Assembly: GCA_964036155.1 (NCBI GenBank)
Contig: OZ038423.1
Coordinates: forward strand, 76,771,249-76,835,248
Length of the DNA stretch: 64,000 nucleotides
Direction of reading: 5' to 3'
Source of the DNA: Diploscapter coronatus
Lineage: Eukaryota > Nematoda > Chromadorea > Rhabditida > Rhabditidae
A program made the translations under genes and the position numbers. Positions 24,685-37,471 of this stretch are shown here, in pieces. The notes below the pieces were generated by a model. That model was not told the DNA's origin. It saw nothing but the letters and a program-made list of their open reading frames with translations, and did no database searches. Each line of letters begins with the position of its first letter. Position 1 is the first letter of the stretch.

Positions 24685-24893
24685 CTCTGTGCACGTCGTG
24701 GGGATTCAGATGAGCACGTGTATCGTCTGGGGGTCGTCTCGAGCACCGTAAGCCCTTAGGGCTGGGGATGAGTGGGGAGGCACACGATCCGGCTGCCTCG
24801 GCCTCTCGCTGGATGGAGAATAAGGACACGTCAGCTGAAACGTGTCCTTCGATTTTCGTATGCCACTAATCGAGCTGCGATTGGTTGGCCACG
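24676..24893 (-). promoter_or_regulatory. ACGT-rich putative UPR element cluster upstream of XBP1
   Basis: Five ACGT cores occur in about 170 bp: TGACGTCA at 24676-24683 (over the start codon), and cores at 24693, 24716, 24828 and 24840. The last two lie in a perfect 10-bp inverted repeat AAGGACACGT / ACGTGTCCTT (24822-24831 and 24840-24849), which read on the gene strand contains TGACGTGT, one base from the UPRE TGACGTG(G/A). ATTGGTTGGCCACG at 24880-24893 resembles an ERSE-II half-site pair with altered spacing. Autoregulation by XBP1 or ATF6 is inferred, not shown. Confidence 0.45.
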
Positions 24894-25876
24894 CCCATTC
24901 GAAATATCGCAAAACGATTGTAAACGACGGACGCGAAGCACAGAGTAAATAGAACACGAAGATGGACAGAGAAAGAATAACCTCTCTAGGTGAACTTCAC
25001 GAGGAAGTTGGCGAACTTTACAATATAAATAGCTAGAGACGCAGAGGAAAGAAGCCTCGATAAGGAATGCCCACACATAATAAAAGGAACTGGATTCGTG
25101 AGTGCTTTGTTATGAAAGAATGCAGAGAAATAGAATGGACGAGAGAAAATGCAAGAGTGATGCAAATAAAATCACTTCCAGTATAAGATCTGATGCAATT
25201 TCAGCAGGTATTTAAGGAAGCGGATACGTTTTTCTGAACGTAAAAAAGAAAACTTTATTGTTCTTTCGAAAGAAGCGATAAAAATCTTAAAATCTTCGAG
25301 TATCCTAGATAGAAAGTCTATTCATATATCTTGTTTGATTAAAAATTACCGTTATCCTGAGTTCAGAGAAGGCTAAATTATTTGTCATGTTATTTTTAAA
25401 CTCAAGTTAAGGTGAGAATAGATAGTGTAAATCACAATCACGGTATCAAATTGTCATAAGCTAGATGCACAACTGCGTTTTGAAGAGAATAGCTATGAAG
25501 TCTAATAGAAGTTTGACTAAAATTAATGTGTGCTCTTTTCAGGGATTCAGAGATCAATGAAAATCACCAATTGAATAAATGGCCATAGGAAAATACCATA
25601 GCATTGGATATTTCACTTCGAAATTAAAAATAGCGTTTAGATTTAAAAAAATGAAAACCTGAAAAATCAAGTTCTAAATGCCATCTAACTGAATTTGTTG
25701 AAATGGAATTTTATTATTGTTGACTAGAAGATTAATTTTATAGAGCTTCAAAAATTATGTCGAATAGAAATTTTTACCGGAAATTAAATTCTATTTGAAA
25801 GCGGAGAAGAAGTGAAAATTGCACGAGAACATTCGGGCAGAAGAATGAAGTCCATTCGGATTTTCGATGGTCCAAA
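24894..25876. other. Gap between XBP1 and the DnaJ gene
   Basis: About 1 kb of AT-rich DNA, upstream of XBP1 and downstream of the DnaJ gene, both on the minus strand. No coding potential was recognised. Confidence 0.5.
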
Positions 25877-28517
25877 TTACCTTCCTCCAAGCCAACCAAA
25901 TAGACCCTTTGATGACTTGCTTGGTGATACCTGAAAATTTAATCTTGCAGAAAATATACAAATGCCAAGATTTTAAAATCGAAGAATCGGCAGGATAATA
26001 TCTACAGTCCCATATTCCGAATGGCTATTACGCTTTTCATTTTTATGTGCGTGAGAAGTTTGGAATTTGAAATCTTGAAAATTCAAAATCGAAATAAAAA
26101 TTGGTTCAGGCTTATTTTTTAAGAAATTCAAGTTCAAGAAAATGAAAAGTTGAATGACACTCTTTTGCTCAAATGAGAAGAGCAACTTCCAATTCGAATT
26201 GTTAATTTTCCAAAGGTAGATTTTCACATCGAAACTTTTAATACCCAAAAATGTAATCGAAATTACGAAATCCTAAGTTCGAACTTGAATTCAGAGTTTT
26301 TAAAGTCTAGAGTAAAATAAAATGAAAAAATGTACCTGAGTTGAATAAACAGCCTGGCTCTGATCGATGGCCGCCTCGTACAGCTTCTCTCTGTTGGTGA
26401 GCGATTCCTGTATTTCCTTGTCCTCCTGTTTCAACCGTTCAACCGCAGCCTCGAATTTCTTCTTCAAATCCATGTAATCTCGCTGGAACTGCGACATGTC
26501 CTTCTTCTTGTCGAATAGCTGCTTTTCGAGCTGAAATAATGAAATACAAATAAAATTGGACATTCACAAAATTTGAATTTTCAGAAGAAACCGATAATTG
26601 CAAAATTTCATCCTTTTCTCATTTTTGCTGACCGTTTTTAAAAATTAAACATCTCCATTTTATCGTGTTTTAAAACAAAATAAGAATACAAAAACTCACT
26701 TCAGAAATATTCCGCAGCGTTCCAACGCTTTCGTTCGCCATGGGTAGGAAAGTTATGCTGTATCTTAAATTCATAAAATTAGAAAGAAGCCGAAATAAAA
26801 AAAATACTTGACATCATTCAGCCAGTTGTCGCCATAGACACAGAGAAGATGCAGCCTGTCATCCAACAACTGGGCTGTTTGACTCTCCAAAGTCGACAGG
26901 TAATGAAACGGAAGGGGAGTTTCTCTGAAACAAGAGTTATTTCGTTTCGAAAATATTCAATCTAAAAGATCATAGAGTATCAGTCATTTGAAAGGAAAAA
27001 GAAAGTTTAATGAAAATTCATGCAATAAATCCTTTTTTCTTATTGGCAGAATTTGTCATAAATTTTTACCTACTTTTCAATTACTCGGAAAATTATTGAA
27101 AAAGCAAACTCACTTATCCTCCATCATATGCTTCATAGGTGCGAATTCTTCAATGTTGGCAACAGGAAACGGAACGAAAAACATATCTGCTTGCGTGAAA
27201 TGCTTCTTTTTCTGACTCTCCTGCAAATTTTAAGATTCGAGAAGAACGAGTAGATTTTAAATTACCTTGATCATTCTGACAGCTCCATCTCGATCGAAAA
27301 GCACGAGTTTGAATTTGCTAAATGAGGTAGATCGGCAGATCACGGAAATACCATTTTGACGAAAGGGGGAGTCCATGCAAATCGTGTAGAAAGCGGCTTG
27401 CTGAACGTTTTCAAATGACCATAGAAAAGTCATTTATCACTGTTACAAATCAAGTTTTCGAAGGCGTATTGCTATAGCATCGGCCAAATAAACTAGTGTT
27501 GGTGAAAACGCGCAATAACGAGTAAATGACAATGAGTAGAACGAGGGAGATTAGTTAGCAGTCGAAATGATAATGAAGGGAAGAAATTGCAGTGAAAATC
27601 TACGACTACTCTGCCCCACTATTTTATCTTCATTTCCGTATTATCACAAGTTTTCATTCTCGCTTTAGCTTGTTTGACTGAAGCTACACAATGACAAGGA
27701 CGCAAAATCACTAATTAGAAGAAAAAAACTTAGACATTTTCAGTCAAAATTGTGAATGGATGATTAAAAATGCACCTGTTTTCCGACATTGGCAGAAATC
27801 GTGTTTCCAGGAGAAAGATGAACAGCAGCTACTTCGCATTGCTCATTCAGACAAAGCTGCCGAGCTTGTGCGAGCACTTTCGGAGGAATCTGAGTTGAAA
27901 TCGGCACTCCGAGCTTTGTGAAGAGCGCCCCAAATACACGACCTTAATTAATAAGATTTCAATTAGATGTATTTTGAAAAAGAAAACCAGGAATAATGAT
28001 TATTGCACTGCGCAATTTAAAATCTCTTCTAAATCAAAATGTAAATCGCCTCACTTATGCAGTGAAGCCAGCAAAATTTCCATGTGGATAAAATTATTAA
28101 ATGATAGCATACCGACTCCACCCAGTTCACTCAAGTCGAGTCCATCGAAGTCGAGCTGATTCGCGGACGGGCCGTGTAGGTCATATTGTCTTCGCTTGTT
28201 CGGATCGATCAGCACGGAATACGCAATTGAAATCTTCTTGAATTCTTCGGCCGCTGAAAAACTCACATTGCGTATGCTTTTTTCTTCTTAATAAATTGAA
28301 TTTTGGGTGAAAGATTTCAAATAATTCTGGCATAGAATAACTTTCAAAAGAATATAGTTGGAAAAGTTATACCGTGAACATCGTTTGGATTCCTGTCAGG
28401 ATGATACTTCAACGCCAATTTCCTGTACGCACTTTTGATGTCGGATTCAGAAGCAGTCTTCTCGATGCCAAGCAACTCATAATAATCGCCGATTTGCAAG
28501 TCACCGTTCGAAGTCAT
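25877..28517 (-). CDS. ARG1-like type III DnaJ co-chaperone
   Basis: Eight or more exons on the minus strand start at ATG 28517. The J domain is split over two exons: [20 protein letters not shown], then [12 protein letters not shown] with the obligatory HPD, then [20 protein letters not shown]. The next exon has [18 protein letters not shown], the hallmark of the Arabidopsis ARG1/ARL2 (AtDjB15) family and its animal relatives. Conserved blocks follow: [38 protein letters not shown]. The C-terminus has a coiled coil ([20 protein letters not shown] and onward) and the tail [10 protein letters not shown] before TAA at 25877-25879. J proteins stimulate Hsp70 ATPase; ARG1 relatives are linked to vesicle trafficking in plants, so the animal role is uncertain. 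An acceptor-like tttccag lies 5 bases before the ATG. The nematode dnj name was not assigned. Confidence 0.88.
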
Positions 28518-28962
28518 CACTTCTGGAAATCATAAAATTTGAAAAATATACAAAATGAAACTAAGTGAATTTCAAATGGCGAATCACGACAGAATGATGA
28601 TTTTGTGGAAGGAAATCGAACAAACTCAGTAGGGGCATTTAGCAATCGACGAGTGACTCATTTGATGTTTGAAGTAAAACCAGGCAGGAAGAATGTTTGC
28701 AGAGGTTTCTTCGTTTTTCGGGATGAAATCGAAGAACTCTCCGGTCCACTCGATTTCCAAGTGCGACCATCGAAAAGCAACGCGTGTAAAACCAGGGGAT
28801 GTCTTTGCATGAAAAAGCAGGGGTTTTGAAATCCATGCAAAATTGATCGAGAAAGTAAAAAATTCAAATAAATCGGGGATGGAATCGATTATAAAAATGC
28901 AGATTTATTCCTTTGACAAAATAGCATGAGAAGTTAAGAAGAGTCCGTGAGAGAATCGACTA
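28518..28962. other. Gap left of the inverted-repeat island
   Basis: Upstream region of the DnaJ gene, before the left arm of the inverted repeat. Overlapping short frames at 28605-28867 on both strands look like chance frames. Confidence 0.4.
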
Positions 28963-29042
28963 GGGGCGACCAGTGGCAAAAGTTGTTTTTTTAGTGTTAA
29001 CTAACTATATTCGACCTGAGAATTATAATTTCGGGCTTTTTT
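28963..29042. repeat. Left arm of a 7-kb inverted repeat pair
   Basis: The arm starts ggggcgaccagtggcaaaag and ends ttcgggctttttt. Its reverse complement recurs at 35878-35969 with a few substitutions and a roughly 10-base gap (shared blocks include gaccagtggcaaaagt, ttaactaact and attcgacctgagaat). The two arms face each other around the kelch and HSP70-like genes. Confidence 0.8.
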
Positions 29043-29432
29043 CGACATTTTCAAGTTCGGGTACCGACGGGACCTGGTCATATGATATATCATTCGAAGG
29101 CGGTTACGAAACTGATTATTTTGCAAAAACGGAATGATGCATTGAGATTTATGATCAAAAACGTCAAAAAGTATCTTTCAGCCTGACCGGTACTTCTTTC
29201 GAAAAAAAATCGAACCTTAACTTAACTTGAACTGAACTTCCAGACAGTTCGTACAACCCTGATTAAAAGAAATATTTATTTCAGTTACAATTATCCCTCA
29301 TCACTTTTGGATTCCTTCGAGAGTTGTTTTTATCATGATCATCAAATTAAAATGTACGAAATTGGATAAAGATACTTTTTATTAAAATCATATGAAAATG
29401 ACGGAAACTTAAATGTGTTGAAATTGAAGATT

Positions 29433-30744
29433 TCAAATATTAAGTTTCCCAACTTCTCGCCATTTATTCGTTTGTGGATCGTATTCTTCAGTGACATTAC
29501 AGAAGTTTATCGCATAGTAAAAACTATCACTTCTTTTCTCAGTATTTTGGAATCTAAATTAACGAATATTTGGTATAATGATATGCAAAATCTCAGCTCA
29601 CCCTCCGATTGTATATAATTTCCCATTAGCGACAATGAGCGAATGATTGTATCTTGCATAATTCATATCGGCGATTCGAGAAATTCGACTGTCAACTGGA
29701 GCTGAGGGGTCAAAACACAGACAGGAGTTGAATATATCAGCACCACTAAATATATAATAATACATTATTTATCATACAAAATTAACAACAATCGTCCTTC
29801 AGTCATATAAATTTTTCCATTTAGCGATGCAACTCCGAAAGAACGTCGTCTTTCTGGAATCTCTCCGATTTCAATCCATTTCTGTTCATTGTCTGATAAC
29901 CGATATATCTTATTACTATCCAATCTATCAATAACTGAATATTCATAATTACAATAATGAATATGCTATAATGTGACCGTATAAAAATTCATCGCATATT
30001 ATTGTTTGAACATTAAAAATTGGAAGAGGAAAAGCAGGTCCTGTTTGCCATTTTCCATCTATTAACACCTGAATAAATTATTTCATGGACTTTCATTCGA
30101 TCTTCTTACATCAACTCGACTCGTATCTTTCCATGTTTTAGGATCCTTTCCTTTCTTTCCACCCAAATAATACAATTTGTCTTTGAAATAAGCGACAGAT
30201 GCACCGACACGCCATTCAGGAGGATCTGGACCTGTAAAATTCTTTGAATCGATCACTCATGGATTTGTTGATAAGACCTCTTGAAATTTTTCTAGTATTC
30301 AAGTCAAATATTTCAAACGATTTAATGTTGTTAATTCCAAAAATCTGAAGGCTAAAAAATTATTCAAAATAACGAACATAAGAGTTTACTTTATTCTGTG
30401 TAGTTGCTACTTCATATGGGTTATAAGGATTGTGAAATTTTGTAATCTCTTCGACTGAGCAGGTGTGTGAATTGAATAAGCTTATTATTCCTTCATATTT
30501 ACCATTATTTGAATATAAATCTAAATTATTACGAATCGTTTCAAAGTCTCTTACTGAGCTTTCAACATAATTTCTTACGATGGAATAAAATTTTCCTCTT
30601 GAACACTATCTCGAGTACTATCGGCAGATGTTTCTTGATTATTTGCATCATTCGCTTGTTAGTCCAGGCCAATTGTCCCAGATCTTTGAATTCGGGATAT
30701 TGGCAGATCAACAATATAATTTCGACTGGCAAATTGGCTAGCAT
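29433..30744 (-). CDS. F-box / kelch-repeat protein (copy A)
   Basis: Exon 1 (30744-30579) encodes an F-box: MLANLPVEIILLICQYPEFK, then LGQLAWTNKRMMQIIKKHLP. Later exons, from 30520 downward, give kelch-type blades: VGASVAYFKDKLYYLGGKKG, RRRSFGVASLNGKIYM, and YNHSLIVANGKLYTIGG, then EEYDPQTNKWREVGKLNI and TGA at 29433-29435. F-box/kelch proteins usually recruit substrates to SCF ubiquitin ligases: the F-box binds Skp1 and the beta-propeller binds the target. Most introns end in tttag, unlike the ttcag typical of the housekeeping genes here, and the region is more AT-rich. The first intron is best read as 58 nt (30578-30521); a 25-nt alternative also keeps frame. Copy B lies about 1.1 kb upstream in tandem. 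The orthologue and target are unknown. Confidence 0.75.
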
Positions 30745-31889
30745 CTTTGTTAAGAGACCTAAACAATAAAAATGGAACTAGTAAAAGAGTATTGATTGAA
30801 TGAGAAAGTCTGGAATTAACGAGTTTGAAATTGATCATTGAAGAACGGAGAATGAAACTACTAAATTGATGCTCCGCAATATTTATCAGACTAAAAATCG
30901 ATTCCTAAACGTGGCTTATCATTTAAGAATCCTAAAACTTGGAGATGCATGCTGAAATAAAACTATCCGTGTATTTAATTATCGTTTATAAACGACGCAA
31001 ATGAACACTTCGTATCTTACCTTTTAGTATTTTTGTTGTCTGTCTGTCTATGCACGCTTAGTTCTCAGCACCTATTTATGATAACTCTTATAAACCATAT
31101 ATGGCTGGGAAGGAGATCTTTGCCTGATGTGCAACGTAAAAACTATTGATTTTAGATTGAAAATTCGGTACTTATCCCCGGAAAACGGTTTTAACCTGAT
31201 GAATAGTGTCAACTGTCAAATATAGTTAACAAAAAAATTAGAATGACTTGCATATGGACTATAAAAGGGGGAATTCACACACAACTTTCGATAGAGGATG
31301 GAGAGTCATGCTGCATGTCTTCATGGCTATTTTTACTCTAATCAATTTTTCTGAACTATCCTTAACATTCTAGGTTATTTCTATAGTTAAGGACACTTTT
31401 CAGTAAATATTCATAGAAACATTTTAGTAAATCGAATCGGGCTCAAACTCTGAGAATATATTATGGATATGTAAGGTAATATGTGAGGCAAATTTGAGCT
31501 CAATTGGTTCAAGTGTAGTCGATACGGAACCACACAACGCGAAGTGCGCCTATAATTTTGAGACATACCTTATCTGCTTATTTCTTGATCTAATATCATT
31601 TCTCATTTAATTTTGCCAAAATCAGTCCTACGAAGGACGATCGTCAGAAATCCTTTGCGACCTGCCCCTTTATAGTTCATTTTCGTCTGACAAAAGTGCT
31701 CCCTAGGTTTGTTTTGAAATAAAATATTTTAAACAAATATTTATTTCAGTTATAATTAATTATGTCTCATCACTGTTGGATGTCTTCGAGAGTTGTCTGT
31801 ATCATGTGCATTGAAATTAAATTATTATTTCACATTTGATTGAATAGAATTCAATATAAAATCTGAGATTATTATAATCAAGCTTTATT
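30745..31889. other. Spacer between kelch copies A and B
   Basis: This stretch holds the promoter of copy A and the 3' flank of copy B. The part next to copy B (about 31730-31890) resembles the part next to copy A (about 29265-29430), including aatatttatttcagtta and tcgagagttgt, so the duplicated unit extends past the stop codons. No gene was seen. Confidence 0.5.
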
Positions 31890-33074
31890 TTATGTTAACT
31901 TTCCGACTTCACGCCACTTATTCGTTTGTGGGTCGTATTCCTCGATTGAATTACAAAGATTTTTGCATCCCAATTTTTGAAATCTAAGTTAACAAATATT
32001 TGGTATAAAGATATGAAAAATCTCAGCTCACCCTCCGATTGCATACAATTTCCCGTTAGCGACAATGAGCGAATGATCCAATCTTTCACAATTCATATCA
32101 GCGATTCGAGAAATTCGACTGTCAACTGGAGCTGAGGGATCGAAATACAGACAGGATTTTAATATATCATCATAACTAAATACATAATGATACATTATTT
32201 ATCATACAAAATTAATGACTTCTCTCCTCCAGTTATGTAAATTCTTCCATTTAGCGATGCAACTCCGAAAGAACGTCGTATTTCTGGAATCTTTCCAATC
32301 TCAATCCATTCTCGTTCATCGTCTGATAATCGATATATCTTTCTACTTGCATACCTTCCATCACTATCAATAACTGAATATCTATGATTACAATAATGAA
32401 TATGCTATAATGTGACCGTATAAAATTCCATCGCATGTTATTGTTTGAACATCAGTGATTGGAAAAGGAAAAGCAGGTCCTGCTTGCCATTCTCCATCAA
32501 TCAAAACCTGAATAAATTATTTCATGGACTTTCATTCGATCTTCTTACATCAACTCGATTCGTATCATTCCCTATTTTAGGATCCCATCCACCCAAATGA
32601 TACAATTTGTCTTTGAAATAAGCCACAGATGCAAACCAACGCCATTCAGGAGGAGCAGGGCCTGCAAAATTCTTTGAATAGATCATTCATGGAGTTGTTG
32701 ATAAGACCTCTTGAAATTTGTCGAGTATCCAAGTCATATATTTCAAATGACTTATTTTTACCACTAATTGCAAAAATCTGAAGCTTAAGAAATTACTCAA
32801 AATAACGAACATAAGAATTTACCTTATTCTGTGTAGTTGCTACTTCATATGGCCAATAACAAGTGCGAAATTTTGCAATCTTCTCAACTGAGTAATTTTG
32901 TAAATTAAACACGCAAATTCTTCCTTTATATCCACTTTCATCTCCGTAGGGTACTAAATGAATAAAGACGTATTATTTTGTAAAGAAATTCATCTTACGA
33001 TAGAATAAAAACTGATTTTCATCTAATGGCTCATACTTTACCGGTTTCCAAAGTAAATTAATAAATTTTTTCAT
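31890..33074 (-). CDS. Kelch-repeat protein lacking an F-box (copy B)
   Basis: Exon by exon this matches copy A: VFNLQNYSVEKIAKF, YWPYEVATTQNK, CLYFDPSAPVDSRISRIADM, DHSLIVANGKLYAIGG, EEYDPQTNKWREVGKLT, with TAA at 31890-31892. The first readable exon starts MKKFINLLWKPVKYEPLDEN at ATG 33074 and has no F-box, so copy B either lost that exon or takes its N-terminus from upstream. An acceptor attttag lies just before (about 33084-33090), leaving the in-frame leader GAT GGA CTT before the ATG. This fits a trans-splice site, or a cis-splice from the HSP70-like gene only 186 bp upstream. Either way it could encode a kelch propeller without an SCF anchor. Function unknown. Confidence 0.65.
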
Positions 33075-33259
33075 AAGTCCATCCTAAAATATAATTCGTA
33101 ATTAATGCTTTGAATATGTGTTTTTGTGTAATTCTGGAAAAATTCTCGAAATATCCCGAATCAGCGAGACATTTTGGAAGCTTTGAAACTCTCTCGGAAA
33201 ATCAATTTTCTCGGAGATTTCCCGAACTTAACCACATGGGGAAGGTTTCGGGAATTTTC

Positions 33260-35357
<2,098 letters not shown>

Positions 35358-35877
35358 TTAATTTTTTAAATTAAAAATTTGTACTGATTTAGGAAATAAA
35401 TTCTGCATTCATGTGTAAATGAATTTTAAAAAAAAGCAATAATCATTTTGAGCAAGAAAGCAGGCTTTTACGCTGAATGAGAATTAATAAGAGAATAATG
35501 ATGTCGAATACTTTGCGAGAAGAGATTCTATCATCAGACGTTGGAAGTTTCTCGATTCGATGTAAGATTCGTCACACTATCTAATATTCTCTTATACATT
35601 CTTCTCTTAAATCTGAGGTTCAAATCGGAATATGCCAACTTGAAGAGACATGAATATTGAAAAGGTAAACAGAATTTTCCTTCTTAGAATAATAATTTAG
35701 AAGTGAAAGTAGCCCTATTTAGACGACATATCGAGTTGAGATTTCGTGTCGTAAATATACAGATTGAAGCTAAAAATAATTGAGGAGGAAAAAAGAAAAA
35801 TGATCATGAATGGAAGACGAGAATCGAGAACTGAATGAGAGGATAAAGAATTGAGCAGAATGGCTGGTGGTCCTTAG

Positions 35878-35969
35878 AAAAAAAGCCCGGAATTATGATT
35901 CTCAGGTCGAATGCAGTTAGTTAATACTAAAAACCTCAGAAAAACGACACTTTTGCCACTGGTCACCCC
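35878..35969. repeat. Right arm of the 7-kb inverted repeat pair
   Basis: Reverse-complement partner of 28963-29042; it ends ttttgccactggtcacccc. Compared with the left arm it has about ten extra bases (around 35931-35945) and scattered substitutions. Confidence 0.8.
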
Positions 35970-36557
35970 CATCTCTATAGAGAGTTGATTCTTACCAAGA
36001 CTCAGTCTTAAAATAATTTCGTGATCTTTCAAATTTGTGGGTCAATTATTATTCCTGTTTGTGATATTCTTGCTCGTTCTAAACCATATAGCGAGCATAG
36101 ACAAATTTTATATTATAATAAAGATTTTTATGCTAGTTATAGAGCTTGTTATTGCACTTAGATAAATGTTAAGTCTGATAATGAGTTTATCTCGTGAAGA
36201 TCATCCACAAACAAGCTTGCATCGAAGACTTCTCGTGTTCCTTTTATCACTAATTGCATCATTGCAAATATCTCGACGACGTAACTGAAATTCGTTACTG
36301 ATTGAAGAAGACATTAGCGTCTCATAATGTATTCTTCTTCTTCTTCTTCTTTTTCCATTTTGCTTCGTCTTCGGCAGACCAGTTTCCCCTTTCCATTCCC
36401 ATTTCTGGCTTATCACCGTCTTTTATCACAGCTTTTTCATTTATCTCATCCAGTTGGCCGTCAGCTTGAAACGAGTGGCTGCGCGGAGAGATGCGAGGGC
36501 AGAAAAATAATAACATTGCGAGGCTGAGGCTGGACGAGAAAAGGCATAATTTCTTGC
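35970..36557. other. Gap right of the island, upstream of the metalloproteinase
   Basis: Upstream DNA of the metalloproteinase gene. A (TTC)n run at about 36328-36350 is present. A minus-strand frame from 36564 is listed separately. Confidence 0.4.
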
Positions 36558-36564
36558 ATGCCAA
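36322..36564 (-). CDS. Possible small secreted protein, antisense to the metalloproteinase start
   Basis: An 80-codon frame begins with a plausible signal peptide (LCLFSSSLSLAMLLFFC) and continues with an acidic stretch, then a poly-Lys run from a GAA/AAG repeat. Its first 7 bases overlap the first coding exon of the metalloproteinase on the other strand. There is no homology I recognise. The Lys run comes from simple sequence, so this may be a chance frame. Confidence 0.2.
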   Translation of the reverse strand: MACKKLCLFSSSLSLAMLLFFCPRISPRSHSFQADGQLDEINEKAVIKDGDKPEMGMERGNWSAEDEAKWKKKKKKKNTL

Positions 36565-37471
36565 ACGGGATAACTTATTTCGTACTTTTCATTGTATCAC
36601 TGATTAGGTGAGAATCTTCAAACTAAATTATCAAAGTTTTTAAAGATGACATTTTGATCTTCGTGAATATCTTTCTATCTTTCTAGGGAATTTTTATCAC
36701 ATCTATCCTGATACAATCCAGAGATTTCAGCTCAATCGGCTGCACAAAATGGAAACGTCAAATCTGGTCCCCAGGAATGATCAGTTGGTCTTTCCGAGAT
36801 CCCTTTCAACTCGTTAGAAGTCGTGAGAAACGAAATACAGTAAGGTAATCAAATTGTATTCACAAGTTTCACCTACTGAGCGAATTTAGGGCGATTTTAA
36901 AAAGTTCGTTCGATCAATGGGAGAGAGCTCTTGGCGGATACTTGCTGTTCGTCGAGAAGCCAGATCGGAAGTCCGAACTGACGACAGGCGATAAGCCGAA
37001 TAATTTGAACATCGACATCTACTTTGCTAGAGGATATCATGGATGCAAAGAGGTGCTAAATAAATAATCCACAGGGTGAAGATCCTGAATGAAACCTCAA
37101 ATTAGGCGATGGACGGACGTGGCGGCATCGTTGCACATTCAAAGTTCCCTCCAAAAGGCATCTTGCACCTGGATGCCGATGAACGATGGTCGATAGATGG
37201 AAAGCGTGGAGTCGATTTGAGATACGTAAGAAGAAAACTTATTTTATGACTTTTTCCATCACTTTAGACACTTCTCCATGAGATAGGGCATCTGCTTGGA
37301 ATGAGACATTTACTTCGCAAAGATGCAATCATGAATCCAGAATATCAGTATGGAAAAATAATGACGGCGTCAAACTCAAAACTGTTTAGCTCGACATCTG
37401 AAACGCCGAGGTTGAGTTATTTCGATCGAAGAGCCTTATATCGGCTGTACCAATTGCACAAGTATCAATGA
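36558..37471 (+). CDS. Minimal secreted matrix metalloproteinase (matrixin)
   Basis: Five exons (36558-36607, 36731-36844, 36890-37052, 37106-37225, 37268-37471) encode 216 residues. The signal peptide is MPNGITYFVLFIVSLISS. The catalytic domain starts near KWKRQIWSPGMISWSFRD and contains SSFDQWERALGG, the structural-zinc region AHSKFPPKGILHLDADERW, the zinc helix HEIGHLLGMRH (HExxHxxGxxH), and a Met-turn DAIMNPEYQY. It should be an extracellular zinc endopeptidase acting on matrix or cuticle proteins. The usual ~80-residue propeptide with the PRCGxPD cysteine switch is missing: only about 10 residues, with one Cys (IGCTKWKR), lie between signal peptide and catalytic domain. There is no hemopexin domain. 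The acceptor of exon 2 (gatttcag) is preferred, but ccag ten bases earlier also keeps frame. Confidence 0.85.

Noticed and set aside
30554..30578. A 25-nt intron in kelch copy A
   Set aside because: It keeps frame but is shorter than expected for spliceosomal introns; the acceptor at 30521 gives a 58-nt intron and aligns with copy B.
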